A stretch of 64,000 nucleotides of DNA from Gallibacterium melopsittaci (lineage in GTDB: Bacteria; Pseudomonadota; Gammaproteobacteria; Enterobacterales; Pasteurellaceae): the NCBI RefSeq assembly GCF_042433085.1, contig NZ_JBHLWA010000013.1, forward strand, positions 62,001-126,000. The letters run 5' to 3'. Positions 16,509-26,066 of this stretch are shown piece by piece; the stretch's first letter is position 1, and every line of letters starts with the position of its first letter. Both the position numbers and the translations under genes were made by a program. The notes below the pieces were generated by a model that saw nothing but the letters and a program-made list of their open reading frames with translations, was not told the origin of the DNA and did not search any database.

Positions 16509-19500
16509 ATGTCAAAAACAATCATTTTAAATATTAATAACAGCAAAGAAACCATTCAGACCTTAAAATTAGAAAAAGGTCAATTAATTAAAATCAAAGC
16601 ACAAGCTAAAGTACATTATCAATTCACTGATGAAGAAACACAATTTGCCCCAGAAAATATTATGACGAAGCGAGTTGGTGATGACTTAGTTATTGCATTT
16701 GAAGGGAGTGATATTGAGCAACCAGACTTGATAATTGAAGATTATTATAATCAAGAAAATAATGATTGCTTATTGGTTGGTCAATATGAAAATGGTCAAA
16801 TTTATCCTTATGTTCCTGAAAGTACATTACAAACAGATGCCGTTACATTATTAGCCGATGGGAATAGTGCAGGACAAGCATTGGGAGGAGATCCAATTAG
16901 TAATCTATGGGCATTTTCACCTTGGTGGTTATTAGCTTTATTGCCTCTCGCCGCAGGGATACAAGTTAATCATAGCGATTCAGGGGTTGCGATTAATGTT
17001 ACGGTTGTTGTTCCTAATCCAACTAAAAATAATACTCCTGAAATTACGGGAGAAACGAATGCACCTGAAGGTTCAACAGTTACTATTACCATAACGGATA
17101 GTGAAGGTAATACCCAAACAGTAACCACTACTGTTAATCCTGATGGCTCTTATAATGTAGAAGTGCCAAATGAATTACCAGAGGGTAACTTTAATGTTGT
17201 TGTTGAGGTAACAACACCTGATGGTAACTCAGGTAAAACCAACGGGAATGGTGAAATTGATACTACTCCACCAACAGTTGATGCCACTGAAATTGCTAAT
17301 GATAAACAAGTAGGGCAAGATACAGGGGACACTGATAACTATTCTTATGTGAACAAACAAGAGAAAGCAAACGGGTTTACAATCAGTGGTAACACGGCGG
17401 AAGATACTAAAACCGTTGTAGTTGAAATCTTAAAAGAAGATGGAACGACAACAGGTACAAGCTATACTGCCACTGTTGATAATGGAACTTGGACAGCCAA
17501 TGTGCCAGCGAATGCGAGTTGGACAGACAATGACGGCACATATCAAGTTAAAGTAACCGCAACTGATAAAGCAGGTAATACCAATACCGATATTGATTTA
17601 ACGGTTGTTGATACAACGCCTCCAACCGTTACTGTTGATGCACCAGATATCACTACTAATAAAACCCCTACGATTAAAGGTAATGTAACGGATGTGCCAG
17701 AGGGAACAACGGTCACCGTGATTGTTACAGATAAAGATGGTAATACTCAAACCGTAACGACTAAAACAGATGAAAATGGCGACTATAGTATTGAAGTACC
17801 TAATTCGCTACCTGAAGGTAACTATGATGTAGAGGTTGAAGTAGAAGATCCAGCAGGTAATAAAGGTGTGGATAAAGACGGCAATAAACCGCAAGATAAA
17901 GGTAATGAAGTTGTAAAAACGAATGTTACGCTTGATCCAATTACACCAGATGATGTTATCAATAAAGAAGAATCTCAACAAGATATTCCAATCTCAGGTA
18001 AAGTAACAGGTGAATTTACTGAGGGTGATAAAGTAACGGTAACGGTGAATAATAAACCATTTACAACTACAGTCGAGAAAGACGGTAGCTTTACTGTTAA
18101 TGTGCCAGGTAAAGATTTAGCTGAGGCAGACCAACCTAAAGTTACTGCTACAGTAGAGGTAACAGATAAAACAGGTTCGAAAATTCCAGTAGAAACGGAT
18201 CGTGATTATGCTGTAGATACGACGCCACCAGACATAACGGTTAATGTACCTTCAACAACCAAGGATACAACGCCAGAAATTACTGGTACAACAGATGCAC
18301 CAGCGGGATCAACTATAACTGTAACGATCACAGATAAAGATAATAATACTCAAACAGTAACGACTACGGTTAACCCTGATGGCTCTTATAGTGTAGAAGT
18401 GCCAAAAGAATTACCAGAGGGTAACTATAATGTTACCGTTGAGGTTACAGATCCAGCTGGTAACACAGGAACAAATAATGGTAATGGTGAAATTGATCTC
18501 ACACCACCAAACATAACGGTTAATGTACCTTCAACAACCAAGGATACAACGCCAGAAATTACTGGTACAACAGATGCACCAGCGGGATCAACTATAACTG
18601 TAACGATTACAGATAAAGATAATAATACTCAAACAGTAACCACCACAGTTAACCCTGATGGCTCTTATAGTGTAGAAGTGCCAAATGAATTACCAGAGGG
18701 CAACTATAATGTTACCGTTGAGGTTACAGATCCAGCTGGAAACACAGGAACAAATAATGGTAATGGTGAAATCGATCTCACACCACCAAACATAACGGTT
18801 AATGTACCTTCAACAACCAAGGATACAACGCCAGAAATTATTGGTACAACAGACGCACCAGCGGGATCAACTATAACTGTAACGATTACAGATAAAGATA
18901 ATAATACTCAAACAGTAACCACCACAGTTAACCCTGATGGCTCTTATAGTGTAGAAGTGCCAAATGAATTACCAGAGGGCAACTATAATGTTACCGTTGA
19001 GGTTACAGATCCAGCCGGTAACACAGGAACAGATAATGGTAATGGTGAAATCGATCTCACGCCACCAACAGTTGATACCACTGAAATTGCTAATGATAAA
19101 CAAGTAGGGCAAGATACAGGGGACACGGATAACTATTCTTATGTGAATAAACAAGAGAAAGCAGACGGGTTTACAATCAGTGGTAACACGGCGGAAGATA
19201 CTGAAACCGTTGTAGTTGAAATCTTAAAAGAAGATGGAACTACAACAGGCACAAGCTATACGGCTACTGTTGAGAATGGAAGTTGGACTGCCAAGGTGCT
19301 AGCTGATGAAGACTGGGTAAAAGATGGTACATACCAAGTTAAAGTAACCGCAACTGATAAGGCAGGTAATACCAATACAGACATTGATTTAACGGTTGTT
19401 GATACAACACCACCAAATAGCTCAACCACAAACATTACTATTACAACCATTGGCGGTGATGATGTCATCAACAAAGAAGAGGCTGGTTCACCAAAAGTGC

Positions 19501-22500
19501 CAGTGGTTGGTAAAGTAACAGGTGAGTTTAAAGAGGGCGATACAGTAACAGTTACGGTTAATGGCAATCCATATACAGATACAGTCGATAAAGACGGTAA
19601 CTTTACTATTAATGTTCCAGGTAAAGAATTGGTAGAAGATAATGATAAGACCATTGAAATAAGCATTACGACGACCGATGATGCAGGAAATACGGCTACT
19701 GTAGAAGGCACACCGAAAACTTATACAGTTGATACCAGTGTAACGATTGATATCAATCATATTGCAGGTGAAGACCAAGGCGATACGGATAAAGACGGCT
19801 ATGCTACAATCAATATCAAAGATAAAGCAGAGGGTTTCAAGGTATCAGGTACAACAGATGCGGAAGATGGTCAAAAAGTAACAGTTACTGTAAAAGATTC
19901 TACTGGCTCAACTGTGGCAACTTACACAGAGGCAGCTACAGTGGCTGGAGGAAATTGGTCAATGCAAGTTCCAGCTAATGAGGATTGGATTACAGACAAA
20001 ACCGTTTACACCTTTACAGCGAAAATAACAGACAAAGCAGGGAATACAACGGAAGATCCAGATAAGACAGCAGAAACTGACTTAACGGCACCAAGTAATG
20101 ATACGACCACCATTACTTTAAACCCTATTACACCAGATAATATTATTAATCAGGAAGAGTCAGGTAAAGAGATCCCAGTATCAGGAAAAGTAACAGGTGA
20201 GTTTAATAAGGGCGATACGGTAACTGTAACGGTTAATAACAACCCATATACAGGTAAAGTAGATGAAGAGGGTAACTTTAGTATCAAGGTTCCAGGTCAA
20301 GAGTTATCAGGCGCAGAGCCACCGAAAGTAACAGCGACAATTGAAGTTACAGACAAAGCAGGTAATCCGGGTAAAGCGACAACAGAAAAAGATTATGACG
20401 TGGATATTACACCTCCTACAGTTGATGTAACTCATATTGCTGGAGATGAGCAAGTAGGAGCGGATAGCGGTAATGAAGATAACTATTCATATGTGAACAG
20501 TACTGAAAAAGCAACTGGGTTTGAAATTAAAGGCTCTACTGATGCTACAGATGTATCGAGTGTTATTGTTGAAATTCGCACACAGAATGGCGATAAAATC
20601 GGTGATGGCGTAACCTATACGGCAACAGTTGAAAATGGAACTTGGACAGCCAATGTGCCAGCTGATGCAGATTGGGTAAAAGATGGTACATACCAAGTTA
20701 TCGCAACAGCAACTGATAAGGTAGGTAATACCAATACCGATATTGATTTAACAGTGGTAGATCTCACTCCACCAAATAGTGATACTACTCAAGTAACCAT
20801 TACCACAGTAGGCTATGATGATGTCATCAACAAAGAAGAGGCAGATTCACCAGAAGTGCCAGTGGTTGGTAAAGTAACAGGTGAATTTACTGAGGGTGAT
20901 ACAGTAACAGTAACGGTTAATAACAATCCATATACAGGTAAAGTCGATAAAGACGGTAACTTTACAATTAAAGTACCAGGTTCAGCATTAGATAATGACA
21001 GCGATAAACAAATTGAAGTGGAAGTTGAAGCTAGCGATAAAGCAGGTAATAAAGGTAAAGTACCTGGTTCGCCAAAAACCTATACGGTTGATAAAGACGT
21101 ATCGATAGATATTAATCACATTGCTGGAGAAGACCAGAATGGTGCAGATGCTGATGGTTATGCAACGATTAATAATACTGATAAAGAGAAAGGCTTTAAA
21201 GTATCAGGAACAACGGATGCAGAGCAAGGTCAAACTGTTACAGTAACCGTTTCAAACGGCACAAACGAGGTGGCACGTTACACAGCGACAGTTGAAGAGG
21301 CTGGTAAATGGTCAGTGAATGTTCCAGCTAATGAAACTTGGATTACTGATAAAACAGTTTATACCTTTACAGCTAAAGTAACGGATAAAGCGGGTAATAC
21401 AGCAGAAGATCCTGATAAAACAGCAGAAACTAATTTAACCCTACCAAATGTAACCGTAACAGTGAATAAAATTACGGATGATAATGTGGTAAATAAAACT
21501 GAAAGTGAAGATAACATTACGATTACAGGTAAAGTCACTAGTCCAGATGTGAAAGTTGGGGACAAAGTGGTGGTAACTGTTGACGGTAATAAACATGAAA
21601 CCAGCGTTAAGAAGGTTACTGATGGTCAAGGAGAGTTTGAGGTTACGGTATCAGGTAGTGAGCTGAAAAATGCTTCTACACCAAAAGTTACAGCGACAGC
21701 AACGGTAACCAATACAGCGGGTAATGAAGGCACAGGTAGCGGAGAACAATCTTATACCGTGGATACAACGGCAACGATTGATATTACTCATATTGCAGGT
21801 GAAGACCAAGGCGATACGGATAAAGACGGCTATGCCACAATCAATATCAAAGATAAAGCAGATGGTTTTAAAGTATCGGGTACAACAGATGCTGAAGATG
21901 GTCAAAAAGTAACAGTTACTGTAAAAGATTCTGGTGGCTCAACTGTGGCAACTTACACGGATATAGCTACAGTGTCAGGAGGAAGTTGGTCAATGCAAGT
22001 TCCAGCTGGCCAAGAATGGATCAAAGATCAAGCGGTCTATACCTTTACAGCGACTGTAACAGATACAGCAGGTAACACAGCAGAAGATTCAGATAGCACT
22101 GCGGCAACAGATTTAACGCCTCCAACAGTGAGCGTAATGGTTGATAATGTTACTGAAGATAATGTTGTGAATAAAACGGAAAGTAGCGGTAAAGTTACCA
22201 TTACAGGTAAAGTAAATAGTCCTGATGTTAAAGTGGGCGATGATGTTACAGTAACCGTTAACGGTAAAGGATACCCAGCTAAGGTTACTAGCGTAAGCAA
22301 TAACGAGGGTAACTTCAGTGTTGAAGTTGATGGTAGCGAATTGGCTAGTGCAAACCCTCAAACGGTAACAGCAACGGCAACCGTTACTGATCCATCAGGT
22401 AACCCTGCAACAGGTACAGGAACGAAAAATTATACTGTTGATACCACAGCTCCAGTGATTGATATTAATCAGATTGCAGGAGAACTCCAATCTGGTGATG

Positions 22501-25349
22501 ATCAAGGCGATGATGATAGTTATGCTTATATTAACAGCTCAGATAAAGCTAGTGGCTTTACTATCTCAGGAACGACTGATGCTGAAAATGATCAGACAGT
22601 GAGTATCAAGGTGTATAACACAGATGATGCTAGCAACCCTGTTGCAACCTATGAAGCAAAAGTAGCTAATGGAGCTTGGACTGCCAATGTGCCAGCTAAT
22701 GAGGCATGGATTGAAGATGGCAAAACCTACAATTTTACTGCGACAGTAAGTGATAAAGTTGGTAATGAAGGGCGTGATACGGATAAAGTAAACGCAGATC
22801 TCACTAAACCAGCGGTTGATGTCAACCATATTGCTGGTGATGATCAGCCTAGTACAGGCGATACAGGAAATACTGATAAATATTCCTATGTGAATAAAGC
22901 AGAAAAAGAAGCAGGCTTTACCATTAAAGGCTCTACTGAAACTGGTGTTGAAAACGTTATCGTTGAGATTTTGAAAGAAAATGGTGATCAAATTGGTAAT
23001 GGCGTAAGTTATACTGCCCCTGTGAAGAACGGTACTTGGACTGTCGATGTTCCAGCCAATGCAACTTGGGCAACGGATGGTACATATCAAGTTAAAGCAA
23101 CAGCGACAGATAAAGCAGGTAATACCAATACTGATATTGACTTAACCGTAGTAGATACCACGGCACCAACTATTAGTATTACTGTACCAGCAACGAGCAA
23201 AACACCAAAACCAACCATTACAGGAACAGTAACAGGTGTTGAGCCAGGAACAGAGGTTACCGTAACCATTACTTACAACAATGGTTCTACACAAACTGTA
23301 ACAACGACAACAGATAGTAGTGGCAATTATAGCGTTGTGCCTGATAGCAACTTACCATCTGGAGATTACACAGCAACTGCTAAAGTAAAAGATCCAGCCG
23401 GTAATGAAGCAAATAGTAATAGTGGTACAGGTAATGTTGATTTAACGGCTAAAATTGATATTACTGAAATTGCTGGCGAAACCCAATCAGAAGCTGCATT
23501 TACTGATAATAGCGATACAAACCAATATGCTTCTATCAGTGATTCAGACAATGCAAATGGTTTTGCTGTAAAAGGTAAAACTGATGTTGGAGCAGGTCAA
23601 ACAGTAACCTTAGAAGTTATTGAACAAGCGAAGAGTGGATTATCAGTTCAGGCTGATGGAACTTATGCCCCAACACGTGTTGTGAAAACTTACACTACAA
23701 CAACAGATACTAATGGTGATTGGACAATCAATCTTGATAAAAACTTTGGTTTCTCTCAAGGTAGAACATATCAATTCAAAGCAACGGTTACTAGTGAATA
23801 TGGAGCAACAGCTACGGATATAGATGTAGTAACAACAGCTATGACAGCTACGGTTGATATCACAACAATTAACGGTTATTCTCAAAATCCTATAGGCACT
23901 GATGCAAATGATTATGCAATTATTGATAGTAATGCTAAATATGAAGGCTTGACAATATCAGGAACCTCAACCAATGCAGCGGGGCGTTATGTGTCTATTA
24001 GTATTGATGGTAAAACCTTTGGTACCTACGGAATCAGTAATGTTATTCAAAATGATGGAAATTGGACGATTACCATTCCAGGGATTAAAGATTTAACAGG
24101 GCGTAACTCCCTTGATGAATTGGATATCGGTATAGCCCACGATGTAACAGCAACAATTGTTGATTTGAAAAATAATGGAGTAGCAATTACAGATACAGAT
24201 AAAACAAGGCCTGTTGAACCAATTATTCGTTTAACCCGTTTATCAACTAACCTTAATGAAAGCGGAGGCCCAAATCATAAAGGAGGGTATTCTCACGGGA
24301 ATGATAATGCTTATCCTGGAGATAGTAATGTATATAATGGGCAACTGCAAACTTATCAAGCAGGTAGTGCTAATAAATCCAGTGATAATGATGATGTGAT
24401 TTATGTAGAAAAAACTACAGATAATGGTAAAAGCAATGAGGGCAATTTTATTACAATAAATTTAGGTAGTGGTAATGACTATTTCTCGACATCAGCATTT
24501 TCGCCTGTTGACGTGAAATTCTTCGATGCAGGTAAATCCGATCTTACGGGTAATGTAGGAGTTGTTATCAACGGAGGCAGTGGAAATGATGTTATTGATG
24601 TTTATAACAAAAATTCGGCTATTATGCAAAATACTTATGTAGGTATGGGGCCTGGCAATGACATTATTACTGCTTATAACCAAGGTTTAACCACTGAGAA
24701 TTATATTGATATGGCTGATGGCAACGATGCTATTTATACCACTCGTATAGGTAGTTCTAATAGAATTCATATGGGGGCAGGAGATGATTTACTCGTTATT
24801 TATGGTGACCTTAAAGCAGGCCCGAGTTCTACCCAACTAGATACTAGCTTATCCTCTGCTTCAAATACAATTATTGACTTTGGATCTGGTACGGATGTAT
24901 TACGTATTGCTTCAAACTCAACCTTTTCAGATGGAGGTTCAGCAGTAATTGCTATGCAAAATCTTAAAAATTTAGAATTTTTAAATTTAAATGGTACAGC
25001 TAATCAGGTATCTTTTTATAACTATCTTAACCAAAATAAAGGATCGCAGGATTTAGTGATTTATGGTACAGATGGTGCAAAATACCTAAATTCAGATGGG
25101 GCATTGGTTCAATCAAGTAATCAGATTTTGGGCTTAGATAAATCAACTAAGAGTAGCACGACCACAACCTTTACTTTGCCAGAGAACGGAAAAGTATTGA
25201 TGAAAGATTTGATATTAGATACAGACAATAACAATGAGTTATTGGGAGTAAAAGAGACGACTATAACTCAAGTAGATGCTTATCGATATCAAACTATTGA
25301 TGGTGTAACTGTGTATGTAGATAAAAACTTAATTGGTATTATTGCATAA
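16509..25349 (+). CDS. giant BapA/LapA-like type I secreted adhesin with Ig-like repeats
   Basis: 2946 residues. Residues 1-about 130 resemble the BapA prefix domain (starts MSKTIILNI), followed by SPWWLLALLPLAAGI (hydrophobic part at 139-151), which may retain the N-terminus in the outer-membrane channel. Residues about 165-2560 are tandem bacterial Ig-like modules of about 90-120 residues bounded by TTPP or LTPP and DKAGN-type motifs; three copies at 575-853 are almost identical. Residues about 2630-2770 carry degenerate RTX-like nonapeptides (GSGNDYF, GGSGNDVID, GPGNDII, GAGDDLLVI). The C-terminus is a Ser/Thr- and Asp-rich segment as expected for an uncleaved type I secretion signal. Only one Cys was seen (NNDCLL). 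No Sec signal. The export genes follow after an IS remnant. Confidence 0.92.
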   Translation: MSKTIILNINNSKETIQTLKLEKGQLIKIKAQAKVHYQFTDEETQFAPENIMTKRVGDDLVIAFEGSDIEQPDLIIEDYYNQENNDCLLVGQYENGQIYPYVPESTLQTDAVTLLADGNSAGQALGGDPISNLWAFSPWWLLALLPLAAGIQVNHSDSGVAINVTVVVPNPTKNNTPEITGETNAPEGSTVTITITDSEGNTQTVTTTVNPDGSYNVEVPNELPEGNFNVVVEVTTPDGNSGKTNGNGEIDTTPPTVDATEIANDKQVGQDTGDTDNYSYVNKQEKANGFTISGNTAEDTKTVVVEILKEDGTTTGTSYTATVDNGTWTANVPANASWTDNDGTYQVKVTATDKAGNTNTDIDLTVVDTTPPTVTVDAPDITTNKTPTIKGNVTDVPEGTTVTVIVTDKDGNTQTVTTKTDENGDYSIEVPNSLPEGNYDVEVEVEDPAGNKGVDKDGNKPQDKGNEVVKTNVTLDPITPDDVINKEESQQDIPISGKVTGEFTEGDKVTVTVNNKPFTTTVEKDGSFTVNVPGKDLAEADQPKVTATVEVTDKTGSKIPVETDRDYAVDTTPPDITVNVPSTTKDTTPEITGTTDAPAGSTITVTITDKDNNTQTVTTTVNPDGSYSVEVPKELPEGNYNVTVEVTDPAGNTGTNNGNGEIDLTPPNITVNVPSTTKDTTPEITGTTDAPAGSTITVTITDKDNNTQTVTTTVNPDGSYSVEVPNELPEGNYNVTVEVTDPAGNTGTNNGNGEIDLTPPNITVNVPSTTKDTTPEIIGTTDAPAGSTITVTITDKDNNTQTVTTTVNPDGSYSVEVPNELPEGNYNVTVEVTDPAGNTGTDNGNGEIDLTPPTVDTTEIANDKQVGQDTGDTDNYSYVNKQEKADGFTISGNTAEDTETVVVEILKEDGTTTGTSYTATVENGSWTAKVLADEDWVKDGTYQVKVTATDKAGNTNTDIDLTVVDTTPPNSSTTNITITTIGGDDVINKEEAGSPKVPVVGKVTGEFKEGDTVTVTVNGNPYTDTVDKDGNFTINVPGKELVEDNDKTIEISITTTDDAGNTATVEGTPKTYTVDTSVTIDINHIAGEDQGDTDKDGYATINIKDKAEGFKVSGTTDAEDGQKVTVTVKDSTGSTVATYTEAATVAGGNWSMQVPANEDWITDKTVYTFTAKITDKAGNTTEDPDKTAETDLTAPSNDTTTITLNPITPDNIINQEESGKEIPVSGKVTGEFNKGDTVTVTVNNNPYTGKVDEEGNFSIKVPGQELSGAEPPKVTATIEVTDKAGNPGKATTEKDYDVDITPPTVDVTHIAGDEQVGADSGNEDNYSYVNSTEKATGFEIKGSTDATDVSSVIVEIRTQNGDKIGDGVTYTATVENGTWTANVPADADWVKDGTYQVIATATDKVGNTNTDIDLTVVDLTPPNSDTTQVTITTVGYDDVINKEEADSPEVPVVGKVTGEFTEGDTVTVTVNNNPYTGKVDKDGNFTIKVPGSALDNDSDKQIEVEVEASDKAGNKGKVPGSPKTYTVDKDVSIDINHIAGEDQNGADADGYATINNTDKEKGFKVSGTTDAEQGQTVTVTVSNGTNEVARYTATVEEAGKWSVNVPANETWITDKTVYTFTAKVTDKAGNTAEDPDKTAETNLTLPNVTVTVNKITDDNVVNKTESEDNITITGKVTSPDVKVGDKVVVTVDGNKHETSVKKVTDGQGEFEVTVSGSELKNASTPKVTATATVTNTAGNEGTGSGEQSYTVDTTATIDITHIAGEDQGDTDKDGYATINIKDKADGFKVSGTTDAEDGQKVTVTVKDSGGSTVATYTDIATVSGGSWSMQVPAGQEWIKDQAVYTFTATVTDTAGNTAEDSDSTAATDLTPPTVSVMVDNVTEDNVVNKTESSGKVTITGKVNSPDVKVGDDVTVTVNGKGYPAKVTSVSNNEGNFSVEVDGSELASANPQTVTATATVTDPSGNPATGTGTKNYTVDTTAPVIDINQIAGELQSGDDQGDDDSYAYINSSDKASGFTISGTTDAENDQTVSIKVYNTDDASNPVATYEAKVANGAWTANVPANEAWIEDGKTYNFTATVSDKVGNEGRDTDKVNADLTKPAVDVNHIAGDDQPSTGDTGNTDKYSYVNKAEKEAGFTIKGSTETGVENVIVEILKENGDQIGNGVSYTAPVKNGTWTVDVPANATWATDGTYQVKATATDKAGNTNTDIDLTVVDTTAPTISITVPATSKTPKPTITGTVTGVEPGTEVTVTITYNNGSTQTVTTTTDSSGNYSVVPDSNLPSGDYTATAKVKDPAGNEANSNSGTGNVDLTAKIDITEIAGETQSEAAFTDNSDTNQYASISDSDNANGFAVKGKTDVGAGQTVTLEVIEQAKSGLSVQADGTYAPTRVVKTYTTTTDTNGDWTINLDKNFGFSQGRTYQFKATVTSEYGATATDIDVVTTAMTATVDITTINGYSQNPIGTDANDYAIIDSNAKYEGLTISGTSTNAAGRYVSISIDGKTFGTYGISNVIQNDGNWTITIPGIKDLTGRNSLDELDIGIAHDVTATIVDLKNNGVAITDTDKTRPVEPIIRLTRLSTNLNESGGPNHKGGYSHGNDNAYPGDSNVYNGQLQTYQAGSANKSSDNDDVIYVEKTTDNGKSNEGNFITINLGSGNDYFSTSAFSPVDVKFFDAGKSDLTGNVGVVINGGSGNDVIDVYNKNSAIMQNTYVGMGPGNDIITAYNQGLTTENYIDMADGNDAIYTTRIGSSNRIHMGAGDDLLVIYGDLKAGPSSTQLDTSLSSASNTIIDFGSGTDVLRIASNSTFSDGGSAVIAMQNLKNLEFLNLNGTANQVSFYNYLNQNKGSQDLVIYGTDGAKYLNSDGALVQSSNQILGLDKSTKSSTTTTFTLPENGKVLMKDLILDTDNNNELLGVKETTITQVDAYRYQTIDGVTVYVDKNLIGIIA
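18232..19068 (+). repeat. three tandem 279-bp (93-codon) repeats in the adhesin gene
   Basis: Copies start at 18232, 18511 and 18790 with ACATAACGGTTAATGTACC and differ by only a handful of bases. Each encodes one Ig-like module. The period is a multiple of three, so gain or loss of a copy keeps the frame. Confidence 0.95.
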
Positions 25350-25353
25350 GTTT

Positions 25354-25381
25354 AAACCCTCCGTTAGGAGGGTTTTTTATT
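25354..25381 (+). terminator. strong intrinsic terminator after the adhesin gene
   Basis: AAACCCTCC and GGAGGGTTT enclose GTTA, followed by six T. It separates adhesin transcription from the export genes. Confidence 0.92.
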
Positions 25382-25492
25382 TGAATGTAATTTATATTGT
25401 AGTAAATAATTTTGATCTGATTAAAAGCTCTGAATATTTACTGAGTAACGTTAGGATAGTTGATAACATAAAGGAGTTATAATTGATGATAA

Positions 25493-25569
25493 TTTATCAT
25501 TGCCTAATTTAATCTTATGACAGGAGATTGTTCACAATGCCAAGAGGAGTTAAATTAGGCAATAATAAA
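25493..25569. repeat. 20-bp imperfect inverted repeat next to the IS remnant
   Basis: ATTGCCTAATTTAA (25499-25512) and TTAAATTAGGCAAT (25550-25563) are perfect complements; pairing extends outward to 25493 and 25569 with one mismatch. Between them are a CAGGAG site and a 12-codon open frame starting at 25537 (MPRGVKLGNNKK), whose last codons form the right arm. Confidence 0.75.
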
Positions 25570-25864
25570 AAATAAGTTGAGATGGTTTGTGACGAAATCG
25601 ACACAGCACATCTTGGTTATTTGGGGTCACAAGATACATTTTATGTTGGGAATATCAAAGGCGTGGGGAGAATTTACCAACAAATCTTTATTGACACTTA
25701 TAGTAAAGTGGCGTTTGCCAAATTATATACAATAAAAACCGCTATGAAGAACACCAATAGCACATTACTTGATGGAAAGTGTATTTAGGCGGAAAAGAAT
25801 TTAAACTCAAATTAATCTGACAGGCACGGTAATTTAAAACGGAGGACTGTCAGCTGTCAGATTA
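25499..25864 (+). mobile_element. decayed IS481-type insertion sequence
   Basis: Composite of the inverted repeat at 25493-25569, a transposase fragment (25582-25788) and a right-hand 11-bp inverted repeat TAATCTGACAG (25813-25823)/CTGTCAGATTA (25854-25864), which may derive from a terminal repeat. A tandem CTGTCAG pair (25847-25860) is at the right edge. The true ends are uncertain and no flanking target duplication was found. Confidence 0.6.
25582..25788 (+). pseudogene. IS481-family transposase fragment
   Basis: Internal piece of an integrase-core (rve) transposase. LGYLGSQDTFYVGNIKGVG and RIYQQIFIDTYSKVAFAKLY are characteristic of IS481-family DDE enzymes and include one catalytic Asp (IFIDTYS). 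Both the N-terminal helix-turn-helix part and the distal catalytic D and E are missing, and similarity fades after about residue 52. Non-functional. The element lies between the adhesin gene and its export genes, so the locus has suffered at least one insertion without losing its main reading frames. Confidence 0.75.
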
Positions 25865-26066
25865 GTCTTGATCTTCTACAATTAAAACCCATCCTTTTCC
25901 AATATAGCTTCTTCCACAATGTTAAAATTTTGCAAAAAATAGAAATTACCTATTTTATCAATAGCTATTATCATAAGAATTTCTGTAATTTTTACTATAT
26001 AGTTAAGAATTTATTTTTATTAAGATGCTATAAAAATTAATATAAATACCTAAGTGGAGCATATAT

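Noticed and set aside
19256..19711. Long antisense open frame inside the adhesin gene
   Set aside because: It mirrors the repetitive codon pattern of the sense strand (Val/Ser/Thr-rich), has no start context and resembles other antisense shadows along the gene.
17000..23460. Regular repeats resembling a CRISPR or satellite array
   Set aside because: The periods are 90-120 codons, fully in frame, and encode Ig-like modules of one protein; there are no short palindromic repeats with spacers.
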